Positions 34,191 to 46,514 of a DNA stretch of 64,000 nucleotides are shown piece after piece. Within the stretch, counting starts at the first letter, position 1. The number at the start of each line of letters is the position of its first letter. The stretch covers positions 80,880,751-80,944,750 of the forward strand of contig OX422223.1 in the NCBI GenBank assembly GCA_949130495.1, written 5' to 3'. The position numbers and the translations under genes are program-made. Below the pieces are notes generated by a model. That model was not told where the DNA came from. It saw only the letters and a program-made list of their open reading frames with translations, and did not search any database. The DNA comes from Sambucus nigra (lineage: Eukaryota > Streptophyta > Magnoliopsida > Dipsacales > Adoxaceae).

Positions 34191-36082
34191 ATGATTGCCC
34201 TAATAATAGTTAAGTTAAAATTTTATCAAGGGATCAAAAGAGACTTAACGATCGCGACCGAATAGGGTAGGCCACGAGGCATTACGCATAATGCCTAGAA
34301 GAGAATGGGATAATATGAGAAGAGGGAGTTATAAAAGTATAAAGTCCGTTCAACTAAAGCTTTTAATGTTTATGAAAGAACTCTTTGTAGAGAGGGGATA
34401 ATAATACAAAGTTAATGTTGACAATACGTGGCAAGACATGGATTGGAAACTCTATTTTTAACATGTATACTTGGTGGATCAATGCCTTTTTTGGCATAGA
34501 AAAAGAATATTCTATATAGGAGAGGATAATATATTCAAATCAATGAAATTTGACAATATTAGAACATCCCTAATTGTTATAGATAATTTCAGTAAAAATA
34601 ATATGTGTGAAAATATGTTATATAATAAAATAATTTAGTACATCGTTTTCTAGTTAATTGATCTTTCACTTTTTTTAAGTTGAAAATACTAATAAGACAA
34701 AAAACGTGTAAACTATATATTCTTCATCAATATTTTCTTAAAGAATTTAAAACTGAACAAGAAACTTGTTTCATAGATTGCGTCGATTGAGTTTCAAAAA
34801 TATAAATTTTATAATGCGTTTGATAGAAAAGACGAAAATTGAATTCTTTTTAAAGACTTATTTTTTCAAGTAGTTTTTTTATGAAGAAATTTACCATGCT
34901 AAAAATTCGCTATTTTACGTGTTTGATTATTGATGTGTTAAATTTATCCTAACAAATGGCCGTAGGTGAAGTTTGATAGGTCACATTATTTGAGACAAAA
35001 GTCATATTTATGTGTGAGTTTAAAAACTCATAGACAATGTTGTTTAAGGCCGTATACTTAGAGGGAAACCAATTTTCCTTATGAACATAATTAAGTTTTA
35101 AATTTCACAATGTTCTTAGACATAGAAGTGTTTTTTGTCCCAACCCTTAAGAGAAATTGGCATCACATATATTTTTTCCACGATGTCATTTTATGTTTAA
35201 TTTTAACCTTTTACTATATACACTGTACCCAGTATAGGACCCACATCATAAAAATGTCATGTCAAGCTACTTACATGCTACTTTGACTTGGTGAACATCG
35301 TGGTATATTTATTTGATCAATATAGATAAAAAAATGTATGATAAATTTGATCTTTGAGTACCCCTTTAGCTCATAAACTAACGTGATTTAGTTGATGTAG
35401 AAATTGTGTCCTACATAGAAAAAAATTCAAGAAATGAGTGTAATTGATATATCCGCTAGTTGGCACAGATGCTTGGATTGAAGAAAGGGAAATTACACTA
35501 TGCATGGTTCGCACTTTGACACAAAAGTCTACTCGCGGACGCCGCATGATCCGTTGGTGTTTCTTGAGCCAATATTAGTTTTTATTGATAATTTATTTGG
35601 GATTTTCTTTAAAAATTAGGTTGCAATTGTTTCTAACATACCAGAGTTTTAATTGTTTGTTATGTATGACTGTTGGGAAAAAGGAGCTTCAAAGCCTATA
35701 TATAGACCCTTTTCCCTCATTTCCCTAATTTTAATTCCTTTCTTATGTGCTTCTTCTTCCTTCGAGTCAGAGAGAATATCACCATTTTTGGTTCGTGGGC
35801 AAACACATTGCGATACATCCTGTGTCAGCCGATAGTGTTTAATCCCGAAAATTGTTGTTAAGTTAGTCTGCCTGAATACAAAATCCTGGCACCACTAGTG
35901 ATCTAGGCCATGGAAAAAACCTCTTATAGGCAGTTGTTGATTTGGGAGAACCTTTGATTTGATTCTTTTTCTTTCTCTTAATAAACAGGTTCATTATCAA
36001 AATAAATTGCTTTTGATGAAAACAACATACCATTAAACTAAAAAAAAATTAGGAGAAAACTCCATTTTTTCGGGGTGGTGTC
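34191..36082. other. Unassigned AT-rich sequence; LTR-like promoter near 35697
   Basis: No gene is seen. At 35697-35706 a CTATATATAG box is followed by a pyrimidine-rich leader and GGCACCACTAGTGATC (35888-35903), a layout like a Copia LTR R/U5, but I could not find both ends. The segment at about 34540-34760 resembles 53920-54120 and may be an old MITE-like repeat. Confidence 0.35.
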
Positions 36083-37368
36083 GGGAATTTTTTTTGCTGT
36101 CTTCAATGACAGTAAAAATGGATGTCGCCCAATCAAATGGTTTCCTTCTTTCCTTCTATTCATGGCTCTCTCTCCTCATTAAAAGTTTAAACAACAACTA
36201 AGATTCCCAATATTTATATATCCAATACATGCATGCAATAAACCTCATCAATTTATATATCCGTTAGTACAATTATTTTAATATTTGTTTAACTACATTT
36301 TTTATTAGTAAACAAGAGTTGCAATTAACAAAAGAAAAATCCAATAAATACCTCATTCAATACATGGAAATGTAAAATGATTAACATACACCACAAAATC
36401 ACTAACTTAAATATAAAAACTAAAAAATTGTACTAAAATTGATTATTATTTGGTCCTCTCACTTCTTTATTCATGTCAATCAATTCTTCCATTGCCGGCA
36501 TATTCAAATCAAATCCCTACGTAAAAAAATCATAAAAGTATGAGGATACAAAAATTATCTGATGCTCCAACTAAATGATTCGTTTGGATGCAATTTGCAT
36601 TTAATGATACACTTAGAAATGGACGATGATATTAATTGAAACTTAGAAATAAGAATGAAAAATTAATTTAATGCTAAATATGACTTAATTAACATGTACA
36701 TTGTTTTTGCTCTTCAATTGCACCTTTAATTGTCTCCGTTGCTCCTTTATTTGTTTTCCTTCGTAGCGGATCTCGAATTTTTATGTTGGCTTTTGATTTA
36801 TCCAAGTAGCCTTCACTCACTTTATCTTGAGTAGCATCAATATCCGACTTTAATAAATTATCCAATGTTTTTAGTTTAAGGAAAAAATTGGAAAAAAAAA
36901 AATCATTGACTAATATTTTAGGAAAAAAATAGTGGCAAATATGAAAAAAATTAGTTCCACACCTCTTTAAAATTTACTTGTTACCTTCTTCAAGATGTGG
37001 CCAAAAAAAGGAAAATAATAGTAGAGAGAAAGATATTTAAACAATGATAGTTGAAAAAACAAAATAAAATATAAATGATATATATAGAGGTTTAATTAAC
37101 AACTACTCAAATTAACAACTACTTACTCTCTTTTTTTTTTTTATATAAATACATTAATTGTGCTCCTATTTACAAGATAATATTAACGGATATATAAATT
37201 GATGAGGGTTATCGCATACATGTATTGGATATATAAATATTGGGAATCTTAGTTATTGTTTGAACATTTAATGAGGAGAGAGAGCTATGAATAGAAAAAA
37301 ATAAGGAAACCATTTGATTGGGCAACATCCACTTTTACTGTTATTGAAGACACCAATTTTTTTTTTCC
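36083..37368. mobile_element. Mutator-like non-autonomous DNA transposon with long inverted repeats
   Basis: Left arm 36083-36266 and right arm 37184-37368 are inverted copies, about 185 bp each, beginning GGGAATTTTTTTT on the left and GGAAAAAAAAAATT on the right. The interior (about 915 bp) is AT-rich without a transposase. Flanks GTGGTGTC and GCGATGTC could be a mutated 8-9-bp duplication. Long TIRs and duplication size fit Mutator-like elements; a hAT origin is not excluded. Confidence 0.7.
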
Positions 37369-38410
37369 GCGATGTCATGTGGCGTGGGTGGTGGGTTGGT
37401 TTAGAATTATTATTATTTTTTTAGAGTAATAATTATATATTATTGAGTGGATAATGGTAATTGAGATAGAGCCATATAAATCACGTGATGCAAAATGAGT
37501 TGTTCAAATCACATTCTGTTTGCCAAAGTCTGGCAAACATTTTTTTTTCCTCTTTGTAATTTGGGGCCATCTTTTCTTACTTGTTATGGTTTAATGTTCA
37601 AGATTTTTTTATTTTAGGTGTACTGTTTTCTTTGATATAAGATTTTAGAATTTAGGAGTGATGATAAGATAAGATGGTGTTTTAAATATATTAGAAATCA
37701 ATTTGAAAAAGTTGGCACATAATTGAACAGTGTTTTTTCTCGTGATACTGCCATTTGTTGAACATAATATAAAGTTAAAAGGTGTTTGTCCGATATGGAA
37801 CGAATAAATAATTTTTTTTAATATTCGTTGTCCAAAGTTATGATTCTTAAACAATGAGTTCTATTCATTTATCTTTTAAACCTCCTCGGGGCTTGGGACA
37901 AGAATCAATGAATCTGGTCTAAGGAGAGAGCCTTGCTTAGCTTTATTTGTTTTTATATAAAATGATGCTATAGGAATATGTGCTAGTGTTTGTCCAAATG
38001 TGAGAAAGAGTGATAAAGATCTCTTTATAAGCAAGAACATCAAATGGTGGAGGGACTTTGTCTTATCACACAAGACAAAAATACATATAGTTGATATTTG
38101 TATTTTGCACACATATATTGACGGATTTAGATTTTATTTGGGGGTGATGGGAAGAGGTAAACTATTAATATTTTGATTAAACTTTAACTTATTTGTTAAA
38201 CTTGTCAGGTTTGTCTTAGACACATATACTCGTGTAATAAAAAAAATGATTCTAAACTTCCTTAATAAAATAATAATAAATGGACTTGCATGAACTAAAA
38301 AAATTACCACCTACAAAATAACACAAAGAAGTCTTTTAATTTTAAGAAGTCAAACAATACAAGATCAAAAAATGAAAAAACATACTATTTAATCACGTTT
38401 GTTGGTGTCA
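37369..38410. other. Unassigned AT-rich sequence
   Basis: No gene or element boundary recognised. Short frames at 37645-37854 and 37876-38112 (minus) have no domain signature. Confidence 0.5.
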
Positions 38411-39315
38411 AAATTAAGACAATCATGTTTGACAATAACCACAAATCTCTACTATTTTAAAAGAGGAGAGTTTCTCTTTAATGATATAAAGACTATTTTA
38501 CCCTTATACAATTTAAAAACTCATCAATATCCTTCTATCTTTATCTTTCATTCAAGAATATATTATACATTGTATTTTAATCCCACCCACATACACTGCA
38601 CTTTAATTTGTACACTGACCACAATCTTCTATGCACAACTTCCAACTTAATACACGAAAAAGCCCAATTTTTGCTATGAAGACTTTCCAAGTGAAACCCA
38701 CTTCTCAAAATATCTCATCTCTCTCACTAAACCATCATCTAACTAATCACAAAAAAAGCAGGTGGACTAGAAATAATCTTAGCAACACTAAACCGTCCCA
38801 AACATATATGCCATTGTGGAAGGTAACTCAAATATGAGGTTCGAATTTACATTTAAATTTGTGATCATTTTGTGTAGATATGTTTATCACGTTGTTTATT
38901 TTATTTTAGAGATTAATATGTTTCATGTTACATAATAACCTGTTTAAAGCCCCCAAATTTGAACACATTAATTTATCTTCTTTTTTTTTGAGTTTACATT
39001 ATATAATTTGTGTAGTGATGTATATAGGTTTAATTCATGTGCATAGGTTTTAACAGTTTTAAGAACAAAAACTGTTTGAAAATGGATGTTTTAATAATTT
39101 ATTGAGTTTTTAAAACTTGAGACTGTAATTTAGTATGTTGAATTTTGATCTTGAGACTGTTAAAATAAGGATTTTGATCTTGATACTTTTTAAATAAACA
39201 GGAATCCACTTGGAACATATTTGGTACGAAATTTACACGGGTGAAGACGTTATTCGATTTTTAATCAAGACTCCGGTTCATCTGCATTATCTTTATTTAT
39301 TTCTTTGTGTGTATA

Positions 39316-39454
39316 CTCCCTTTGTCAGTATTACCGACCATTGTATTTTTTTCATTTTGACATTAAAAAGACACGTATGGAGAGAATCTGGTTCATCTGA
39401 CTATGTTGTTATTTAAAATTATGACATTTAATCATTATTATTAACTAGAGAGAG
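39316..39454. mobile_element. Possible Stowaway-like MITE inside the Helitron
   Basis: CTCCCTTTGTCAG at the left and GAGAGAG at the right, each next to TA. The inverted repeat is short and imperfect. Confidence 0.35.
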
Positions 39455-40269
39455 TATAATTGTAAAAAAAATACGGATGGAGCTCTTTAGATTTCATATT
39501 AATTATTTTCTGGGGTTTCATGATCTCTGCATCTCTAAAAATACACCTCTATCTCTATCTCTTATACATAAAAAGAGATGATTTCCTCTTTAATGGTATA
39601 ATTTTTTTATGAAAACTATATTGTTTATAAAAACCTTATTTTTTAATTAAAAACTTCATTTCTTATAAAAAAAAAATTGTATTCTTAAAAATATGTAAAG
39701 AAAAAAACAAAAAATATATAGAAAAAAAATTGTATTTTTTTATATAAATTGTATTTTTAAAAAACGTTACTTTTTTATATAAAAAACAATAAATTTTTTT
39801 TGTTTTTATAAAAAATAGTATTTTATTTATTTATAAAAACAGTATTTTTATAAATGCATTTTTAAATTGTATTTTTATGAATACAAATTTTAACAATACA
39901 GTTTGTTTTAAAAATTAAGTTTTTTAGTAATACAACTTTTATACACAAGAGTTTTTTTATTAAAAAAATTATAATTTTTATTAAAAAAAAGTGTCTTTTT
40001 CTTTATATATATATAGTTTTATAAAATAATATGTTTTTAAAATTTACCGTTTTAAAAAAAATATATGAAATCCTAAAAAATATATTTTTTAATCTTAGGA
40101 TTAGACCTTCACATATGTTTACAACCTCACTGTTTCAACTTTTCAGGTAAGTTTGTCTTACGTTTTTAACAAATATCTATAAGCTCAATTTTTGTTGTTC
40201 ATAATTTGGGCACGCTATATTATCATTATTGGATATTAACTCATTGTTCAACCAAACACAAGGTACTTA

Positions 40270-40382
40270 CTTCAATTAATGGTTCAAGATGACAACGAAA
40301 GAGCAACAGTCACACTGTTTAAGGAAACATAGTCTTTCATTGCCTGCAACATTCAAACTTTCATCGTTTCTAAAGAAAAGGT
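40270..40382 (+). pseudogene. Possible RPA-like OB-fold fragment in the Helitron
   Basis: Plus-strand translation gives MVQDDNERATVTLFKET, a stop, then SFIACNIQTFIVSK. This resembles the OB-fold strand pattern of replication protein A1-like genes that plant Helitrons often carry (family knowledge). It is short and broken, so the match is tentative. Confidence 0.35.
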
Positions 40383-41891
40383 AATATCATTCTTATTAAA
40401 ACTTAAAATTCATGCATACATTTCAAACGTTCTATACTAATTTCATATACATATTTTTTTATGCTAATTTATTCCACAGGGGATTGTGCACTCGGACTAT
40501 ATTTGAAAGTTATATACGTGCATTGGCAAAATTAGCAGATTCTACATTAAAGGAAAATTGCTTAGAGATTCTAATCGAAAGCCTGCACATTTTGTCGCTC
40601 ATAAAATTGAAGATGAATAAGACACATCGAATTCTAACAAATGTCAAAAGCAACATATTTGTTTGACGATTATATTTTAATATTTTATCATTACACTTTG
40701 TTATTATCTTAGTTCTTCCATAAACAATTTATCTCTTCCTTTGCATTTTACATTTTAAATAACTCGGATTCATTGACATTGATTTTTACTATTTCATGAG
40801 ATTTCATATCTTATTATGTGATTATCGCTTCATTGTTTTACACATTGATTTCATTTACTTCATTACTTGTACATAATTTGTTATAGTTTTTATGCTTTAT
40901 ATGAATAATTTTTAAATTCACAGCTTCTTATTCATTTATTCAGCTAATCCAATTGAATATTTGGATTTGCCCACACATGCAAAGCACGTGGGCACATCTA
41001 GTGTTCTTAAAAGTATTTGTCCACCTGTAATTTGGTGGTTTGGGCAAGAGATCTCACTAGTGGTACTGTACAAATACAAAGAATTTAAAATGTGAGGTGT
41101 AAATATAAATATTACTACAAAACGTGGGAGGATACGTAAAATAAACTCTAAAATATTTATAGCTGTAAGACTTAACAAGCTTAGGAACTTTTGTGCAATT
41201 GTCGGGCTGTAGCTTGACTTTTGCCAAGTTATTTTTCATTTGAAATTAATGTTTTGACAATAAACTTGCTTTAGGTTTGAGAATACCTTGTTTGACCTTG
41301 TATTTTGAGTTAGATACCAATCATTATATGTCCGCATAACTATTTGATAGATGGAATGATTTAAAAGTGTTCTTTTTTTCTTTTTTTCTTTTTTTCTTTT
41401 TTTCTTTTTTTTTGTACAATTGAAACCAATGTTTCAATTTTGTAAATTATGACCCCCAATACACTTCAAAATTCATTTACATGCTTAATAACTTTTGTAA
41501 TTTGATTTATCTATAAATTATTAAAAACAACTTAAGACAATCATATTTGACAATAAACTCACATGTTCTTAAAAGTATTTGTTAAGTGTCCACCTGTAGT
41601 TTGGTTGTTTCGGTGTAAAATATTATAGCTGTAGGACTTAACAAGCTCAGTGAGGAACTTTTGTGCAATTGTCGGGCTGTAGCTTGACTTTTTTCAAGCT
41701 ATTTTTCATTTGAAATTAATGTTTTGACAATAAACTGGCTTTAGGTTTGAGAATTTATTGTTTGACCTTGATATTATGAGTTAGATGCCAATTATTATAT
41801 GCCCACATAACTATTTGAAAGATGTATAACTGAAACCAAAAATTTCAATTCTGTAAATAATGACCCTCCAATACACTCCAAAATTTATTCA

Positions 41892-42055
41892 GGTCGGTTC
41901 TGAAATTAATAAAAATTAATAATACTTCCATAAAAAAATTATAAAATAAACTCCTTTTATATATATTGATATTAAAAAAATGAGTCCTCAATATATAAGT
42001 AATAATAAATAGAATAGTGGAAACTCACTTGATACATATTCAGAACCTCCTCCGA
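41892..42055. mobile_element. 164-bp MITE-like insertion
   Basis: Flanked by ATTCA (41887-41891 and 42056-42060). Ends GGTCGGTTCTGAA and, inverted, GGAGGAGGTTCTGAA. The first copy of the local duplication lacks it, which shows it as an insertion. Confidence 0.7.
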
Positions 42056-42437
42056 ATTCATTTACATACTTGATAATTTTTGTAGTTTGAGTTAATCTAT
42101 AAATTATTAAAAACAACTTATTGTATCTTAGTTAATGTCTACACTGGTCCCCAAGTCGTTCCTTCATAACAACTCATGTTGAAAAATAGGTGAAACATCA
42201 CATGCATGTCTTAGTATTAAACTAAAGGCCGTACATGGACATGGATGGCGTAAGTTGACTAATTTAAGTTAATTTGAAATAAATAATTTTAATGTAATTA
42301 ATAGTCACTGTCACAATTACTTAAGTATTATAAAATTGGATATGCTTATGTGCAAATCAAGCTTTTGTTTTGTAACTTTATAAAAAATGTTGACACTCAA
42401 GCCGGGACAAATGAGTAGTATTTAAATATTAACTTTA

Positions 42438-42623
42438 CGGGTAATATTAGGATTACTCCTTTTGGGTACTTTTTTTTGTTACTCTCGGCATGTTAGTGTT
42501 GTACCTTATTTTGTCTTTTATGCCCTGGCGGGACCCATACAAGTAAAGACAAAGCAAGATACAACACTTTGAAGTCGGGGGTAAGAAAAGGGGTAACAAA
42601 AAGGGGTAGCCCTAATATTATCC
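42438..42623. mobile_element. hAT-type MITE, 186 bp
   Basis: Flanked by the 8-bp direct repeat TAACTTTA (42430-42437 and 42624-42631). Inverted ends CGGGTAATATTAGG and GGATAATATTAGG extend with mismatches for about 45 bp. Eight-base duplications are typical of hAT elements. No coding sequence. Confidence 0.85.
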
Positions 42624-42810
42624 TAACTTTACATGATTTATTTTCTACCATTTATGATTTATATGAAAATACTAATTACTCTTATCATGCACGCGTAAGT
42701 ACTTTATAATTAATGAGAGCTTTTAATTTCTATCTATAATCATCTACCTTTTTTTGCCGGGCCTAAACAAACCCTACCTTAATTAATATTGGTACTTATA
42801 ATAAATCTAT

Positions 42811-43042
42811 ATCTATACTATATTATAAAATGGAAGACGTAAGTACTTTAGGAGCATTTGCCATCCCTTGATTTATCAATATGTCCTTTGGTTTCTCTCT
42901 TAAAGGCAAGTTGAAAAGTTGGCAAGTATAACAATTTCATTTTCTCACGTAAAGGCTGGTCAGATACGATATGTCGAAAATGAGACTTGTTCGTCAATTA
43001 ATACAATTCTTACCATCAACATAATATAAGTCATATATTAAA
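42811..43042 (+). other. Helitron-like 5' terminus without a located 3' end
   Basis: TCTATACTATATTATAAAA at about 42811 is the usual start of plant Helitrons. No hairpin plus CTAG end could be matched to it. The rest of the interval up to the CACTA element shows no gene. Confidence 0.35.
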
Positions 43043-43089
43043 CACTACACCAAAATGGTCAAATTGTCACCTTTCAGCCGACCACCCTT

Positions 43090-43321
43090 GTCAAGATCAT
43101 TGACCGTGACACAAATCTCGCGTTTTGTGTCACGGTCATTGACCTTGACACGACCGTGACACAGAATTGTCACGGTATTTGACCGTGATAAGGCCGTGAC
43201 AAATTTACTTATTACGGCCTTGTCACGGTCGTCGACCGTGACAATTCTGTGTCACGGTCGTGTCAAGGTCAATGACCGTGACACACAACGCGAGATTTGT
43301 GTCACGGTCAATGACCTTGAC
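43090..43321. repeat. Large near-perfect hairpin in the CACTA 5' subterminal region
   Basis: Arms of about 110 nt (about 43090-43201 and 43212-43321) with a loop of about 10 nt (AATTTACTTA). Each arm contains several GACCGTGACA motifs. It would fold into a long stem if transcribed. Confidence 0.85.
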
Positions 43322-43339
43322 ACGACCGTGATAACTTTT

Positions 43340-43438
43340 GCAGCAAAAAAAGCCCTAGGATTCTTTTTTCCCACCTCTTTTGGTTTTCCCCCTCTCTCTC
43401 TCTCTCATCCGCGATTTCTGCTCTCTCTCTCTCTCTAA
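43340..43438 (+). promoter_or_regulatory. Putative 5' UTR exon of the CACTA gene
   Basis: A CT-rich leader with two (CT)n tracts ends CTAAG before GTATAT, a plausible splice donor. An acceptor TTTTTTACAG ends at about 44578, six bases before the ATG. This would make a leader intron of about 1.1 kb. Confidence 0.4.
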
Positions 43439-43997
43439 GGTATATTTTTTTCCTCTCTTTCTCTTTCATTTCTATATGTATGTGTATGTGTATGTGTGTA
43501 TATATATGTGTGTATATGTATATGTGTATGTGTGTATATATATATGTGTAAATGTTAGTGATAGTTAGAATGGTGTAAATGTTAGTGATAGTTAAAATTG
43601 TGTAAATGTTAGAAAAGTTCTAGAATTCATATGTTAAATTTAATTATATAAATATTTAAATTGATAATAATTTTATTCATGAAATTAATTCAATTAGGTA
43701 AAACCCTAGATAATTTTTTAACAGAATTTGATAATATTATATAAAGTTTAGTAAATTCACAAAATGTTGCCAATTGTATGTTTTTAGGAATATCATTAGT
43801 TACTTTCGTGCCCAACTATGTAGAATCCATACACATGCATGTTGTTAGAAAGTCTTAAATTTAATTCTCACTTTAATTTGTAGAATCTCTGTACTTGGTT
43901 GGATTTATCCCTTTATGATAATGAAATTTATGCTCCAATTATAATTATCTCATGTCATAATTTTATTGATAAACAATAAATGTAGTTGTCACGGTCG

Positions 43998-44270
43998 TGG
44001 TGGGGGGAGGGGGTGGTGTGTGTGTGTGTGTGCGTAGGTGTGTGTATGGTGGTGTGTGGTGGGGGAGGGGGGTAGTGGGTGTGGGGTGTGGTGGGGGTGG
44101 GGGGGGTAGTGGGGGTGGGGGTCGTGGTGGGGGTGGGGGTGGGGGTGGGGTGGTGGGGGTGGGGTGTGTGTGTGTGTGCGTAGGTGTGTGCGTGGCGGGG
44201 GGAGGGGGGCAAGGGGTGTGGTGGGGGTGGGGTGGGGGTGGGGGTGGGGTGTGGGGGGTGTGGAGGGGCA
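43998..44270 (+). repeat. G/T-rich tract in the leader intron
   Basis: Strongly strand-biased, with dozens of runs of three or more G separated by one or two bases (GTGGGGGTGGGG type) and GTGTGT segments. The Pro/Thr/His and Gly-rich frames across it are composition artefacts. A second short G-rich tract is at 44488-44530. Confidence 0.9.
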
Positions 44271-44583
44271 ATTTTAACAATTGTATATCTTTAATTAAGA
44301 AATTGTATAGCTTTAATTGTAATTTTAATTGTATAGTTTTAGATGAAAATAAATTAATAATTAGTGCCAATTTCATATGAAAGTAGGATTGTCCCTCATT
44401 GTAAATTAGTAAATTAATAATTGTATACTTTAATTGTTAGTTTAATTGATGAAATGTTGGGTTGGTTAGTTTTAAAAGTGGCATGACGTGTGCGTGTGTG
44501 TGGTGGGGGTGGGGTAGGGGTGTGTGCATGTGTACTATTAACATTTTTTTTATCTGTACTAATAACATTTTTTTACAGCAAAA

Positions 44584-46197
44584 ATGTCTCCTTCAGATAT
44601 TAAGGCGAAGATGATGATGCTGTTTATGATGATGTCGTCTGGGCTCGGTGGTAGCGGAGGCGACGAGGGCTCCTCCGTCTCTAGGCTCCCCAAATATGGA
44701 AAATTTGGGATTATCGTCGAGAACAAGTCGGAGCTATTAGCGAGATCCCTCGAGCTGCTAAAGGCGGTCATCGGCCCGGAGTTTATGAGTTGGAAGGAGG
44801 TGCCATATGAGCTCAAGTTAGCTGTTTGGGCGGCACTACAGGTAATATATTTATATTTATATTTATATTTATATGAATATTTCAATTTCAATTTCAATTT
44901 CAATTTCAATTTCAATTACATATTTATATTTATATTTATATATATTCGCAACTAACATTGTATTTGTTGGACAGGAACAATTCAACTTGGATCCAAAGCT
45001 ACGCGATTCCGTCTTAAAGCAGATTAGGGAGCAACTCAAGTCGTGGAAAAAAATATGCGGGCACGGTACTTTGAAAAAACAAGAGATTCGATTATCCAAT
45101 GGCGTGAATCCGTCCCGCCCAAGGAGCCGATCTCATTGGCACAATGACAGAAGTTCATTGACAATGAGATCGAGGATCGACAATTGGCATCTCGCCAATC
45201 GGGGAGGGAAAATCGGGCAAAAAAAATGGACGTGCACTACTCCGGCCGGACCTCTTACGCCGAGGTGGAGCATAGGATGCAGGTAAGATTTAATTTTTCT
45301 ATAACTACAGAAATATATTATTCTTCATTATTTTACTTTGCGGGGCCGATACTAATTTTACTTTACTTTATTTTATTTCAGGGGGTAGGGAGTGGGCCAG
45401 GGGGTAAGCCACATAGGCTCGATACTTATGTGGCTCTTCGGACGAAGAAGGGGAAGGACAAGGAGGTGTCCCCGAGCGTCGCGGCCACGATTGTAAGTAA
45501 TCCGACAGTTTAATTTTTGTTAATTAATTTTTTAGTTTACTTATTTTACTAATCATGTGCTTTTTGTCGTTTCAGGCAAAGCTTAAGGAAGTGCATGAGT
45601 CGCAGTCTGATGCCGACAAGGCATCTTTGTCCACAGACGCACTCAACCAAGTGCTTGGCTCTGATCGCAAGAGGAGGACAAGGGGAGTGAGCTCGCGGGT
45701 GGCCAAATCTAGGATCATCGGATTGGAGACGAGCGACACCGGGGTTGGCTCGAACGATGGATTCACACGAAGCGAAGCTGTCCCGTTTAGAGGCGACGGT
45801 CCAAGATATGTACGCATTCATAAAGCGTACGTTGGGCGGAGACCGTAAAGGGAAAGGTAAAGGTAATGAGAAGGCGGTGGAGGAGGAGGTGCGGGAGGAC
45901 GAGGCGCAGGATGACGAGTATGTGGACCTCGCTGCTTCATCACCGACACGTTCGTACTTCGATGATCCACTTCCCTATTTGGCGCCCTTCAACATACCAT
46001 TGTCGACACTTGGTTGGCCGAGCGTGTTCATATTGGACGTATTTGATGGCCAGCGGATAGGGAGGGGGTTGAGGGACCCGAATATCGTCGAGGGTGGAAT
46101 AGTTCATAGACGTGCGCTTCAACAGATGGAGTCCAGGGTGCTCGTCACGCATGTCATACCCGGGAAGGAGAACTCCCTATTGTGGTTGCGCGAATAA
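44584..46197 (+). pseudogene. CACTA-encoded Transposase_24-like (TnpA-type) gene, four exons, frameshifted
   Basis: Exons: 44584-44841, 44975-45282, 45382-45492 and 45576-46197, all introns GT...AG in phase 0. The first exon ends WKEVPYELKLAVWAALQ; the second has FNLDPKLRD and, in a shifted frame, RQSGRENRAKKMDVHYSG; both match the plant Ptta/En/Spm Transposase_24 pattern. The last exon has a heptad-like segment (AKLSRLEATVQDMYAFI), a Lys/Glu-rich stretch and a final globular part. Defects: a one-base frame change in the A run at about 45045-45051, a TGA at about 45146-45148, and a second frame change at about 45765-45780. TnpA-like proteins bind subterminal motifs; they do not cut DNA (family knowledge). 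Confidence 0.75.
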
Positions 46198-46514
46198 TGC
46201 AGCACGACGTATATTAGTGGGTGCGTCAATTCGTATGTCGTGTGGCCTACTCACCTCCTCACATTTACCCAAGACATGTAGTAACATTATTTTTAAGTTT
46301 GTCCATTTTAATTATATTTGGATTATATCGTCATGTATATTATTTCTATTTTGAATATTTGGATTATATCGTCATGAATATATATTTGCATTATCTTTAG
46401 TTTGTTTGGATATATGATGTTTGGAACAGGTACGACGTTGCTATAATAGGTACAAATATACTGCTGGGCAGTGGCAGTGGCCATACTGCCCAGCAGATTT
46501 TTTTAAAATTCGGC

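Larger units (their letters stand above)
38446..41001 (+). mobile_element. Helitron, non-autonomous, 2556 bp
   Basis: Starts TCTCTACTATTTTAAAAG after A and ends CTAG before T. About 5-10 bp from the 3' end is a hairpin GCCCAC...GTGGGC, as in plant Helitrons. No target duplication. The duplicated host segment at 41531-41590 preserves the uninterrupted AT site (CACATGTTCTT). No Rep/helicase is encoded. The interior is very AT-rich (39590-40090), and a second Helitron-like start, TCTCTTATACATAAAAAGAG, appears near 39556. Confidence 0.85.
38411..42120. repeat. Direct duplication of about 0.6 kb, first copy split by a Helitron
   Basis: Copy 1 is 38411-38445 plus 41002-41530; copy 2 is 41531-42120. 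Shared landmarks include TTTGACAATAA, GTTCTTAAAAGTATTTG and CTTTTGTGCAATTGTCGGGC. Copy 1 has about 90 bp (about 41045-41140) absent from copy 2; copy 2 has a 164-bp insertion. Nothing coding is seen. Confidence 0.8.

Noticed and set aside
43955..44380. Pro/Thr/His-rich and Gly-rich frames on both strands
   Set aside because: They follow from the G/T-rich tract, have no start context and lie in a probable intron.
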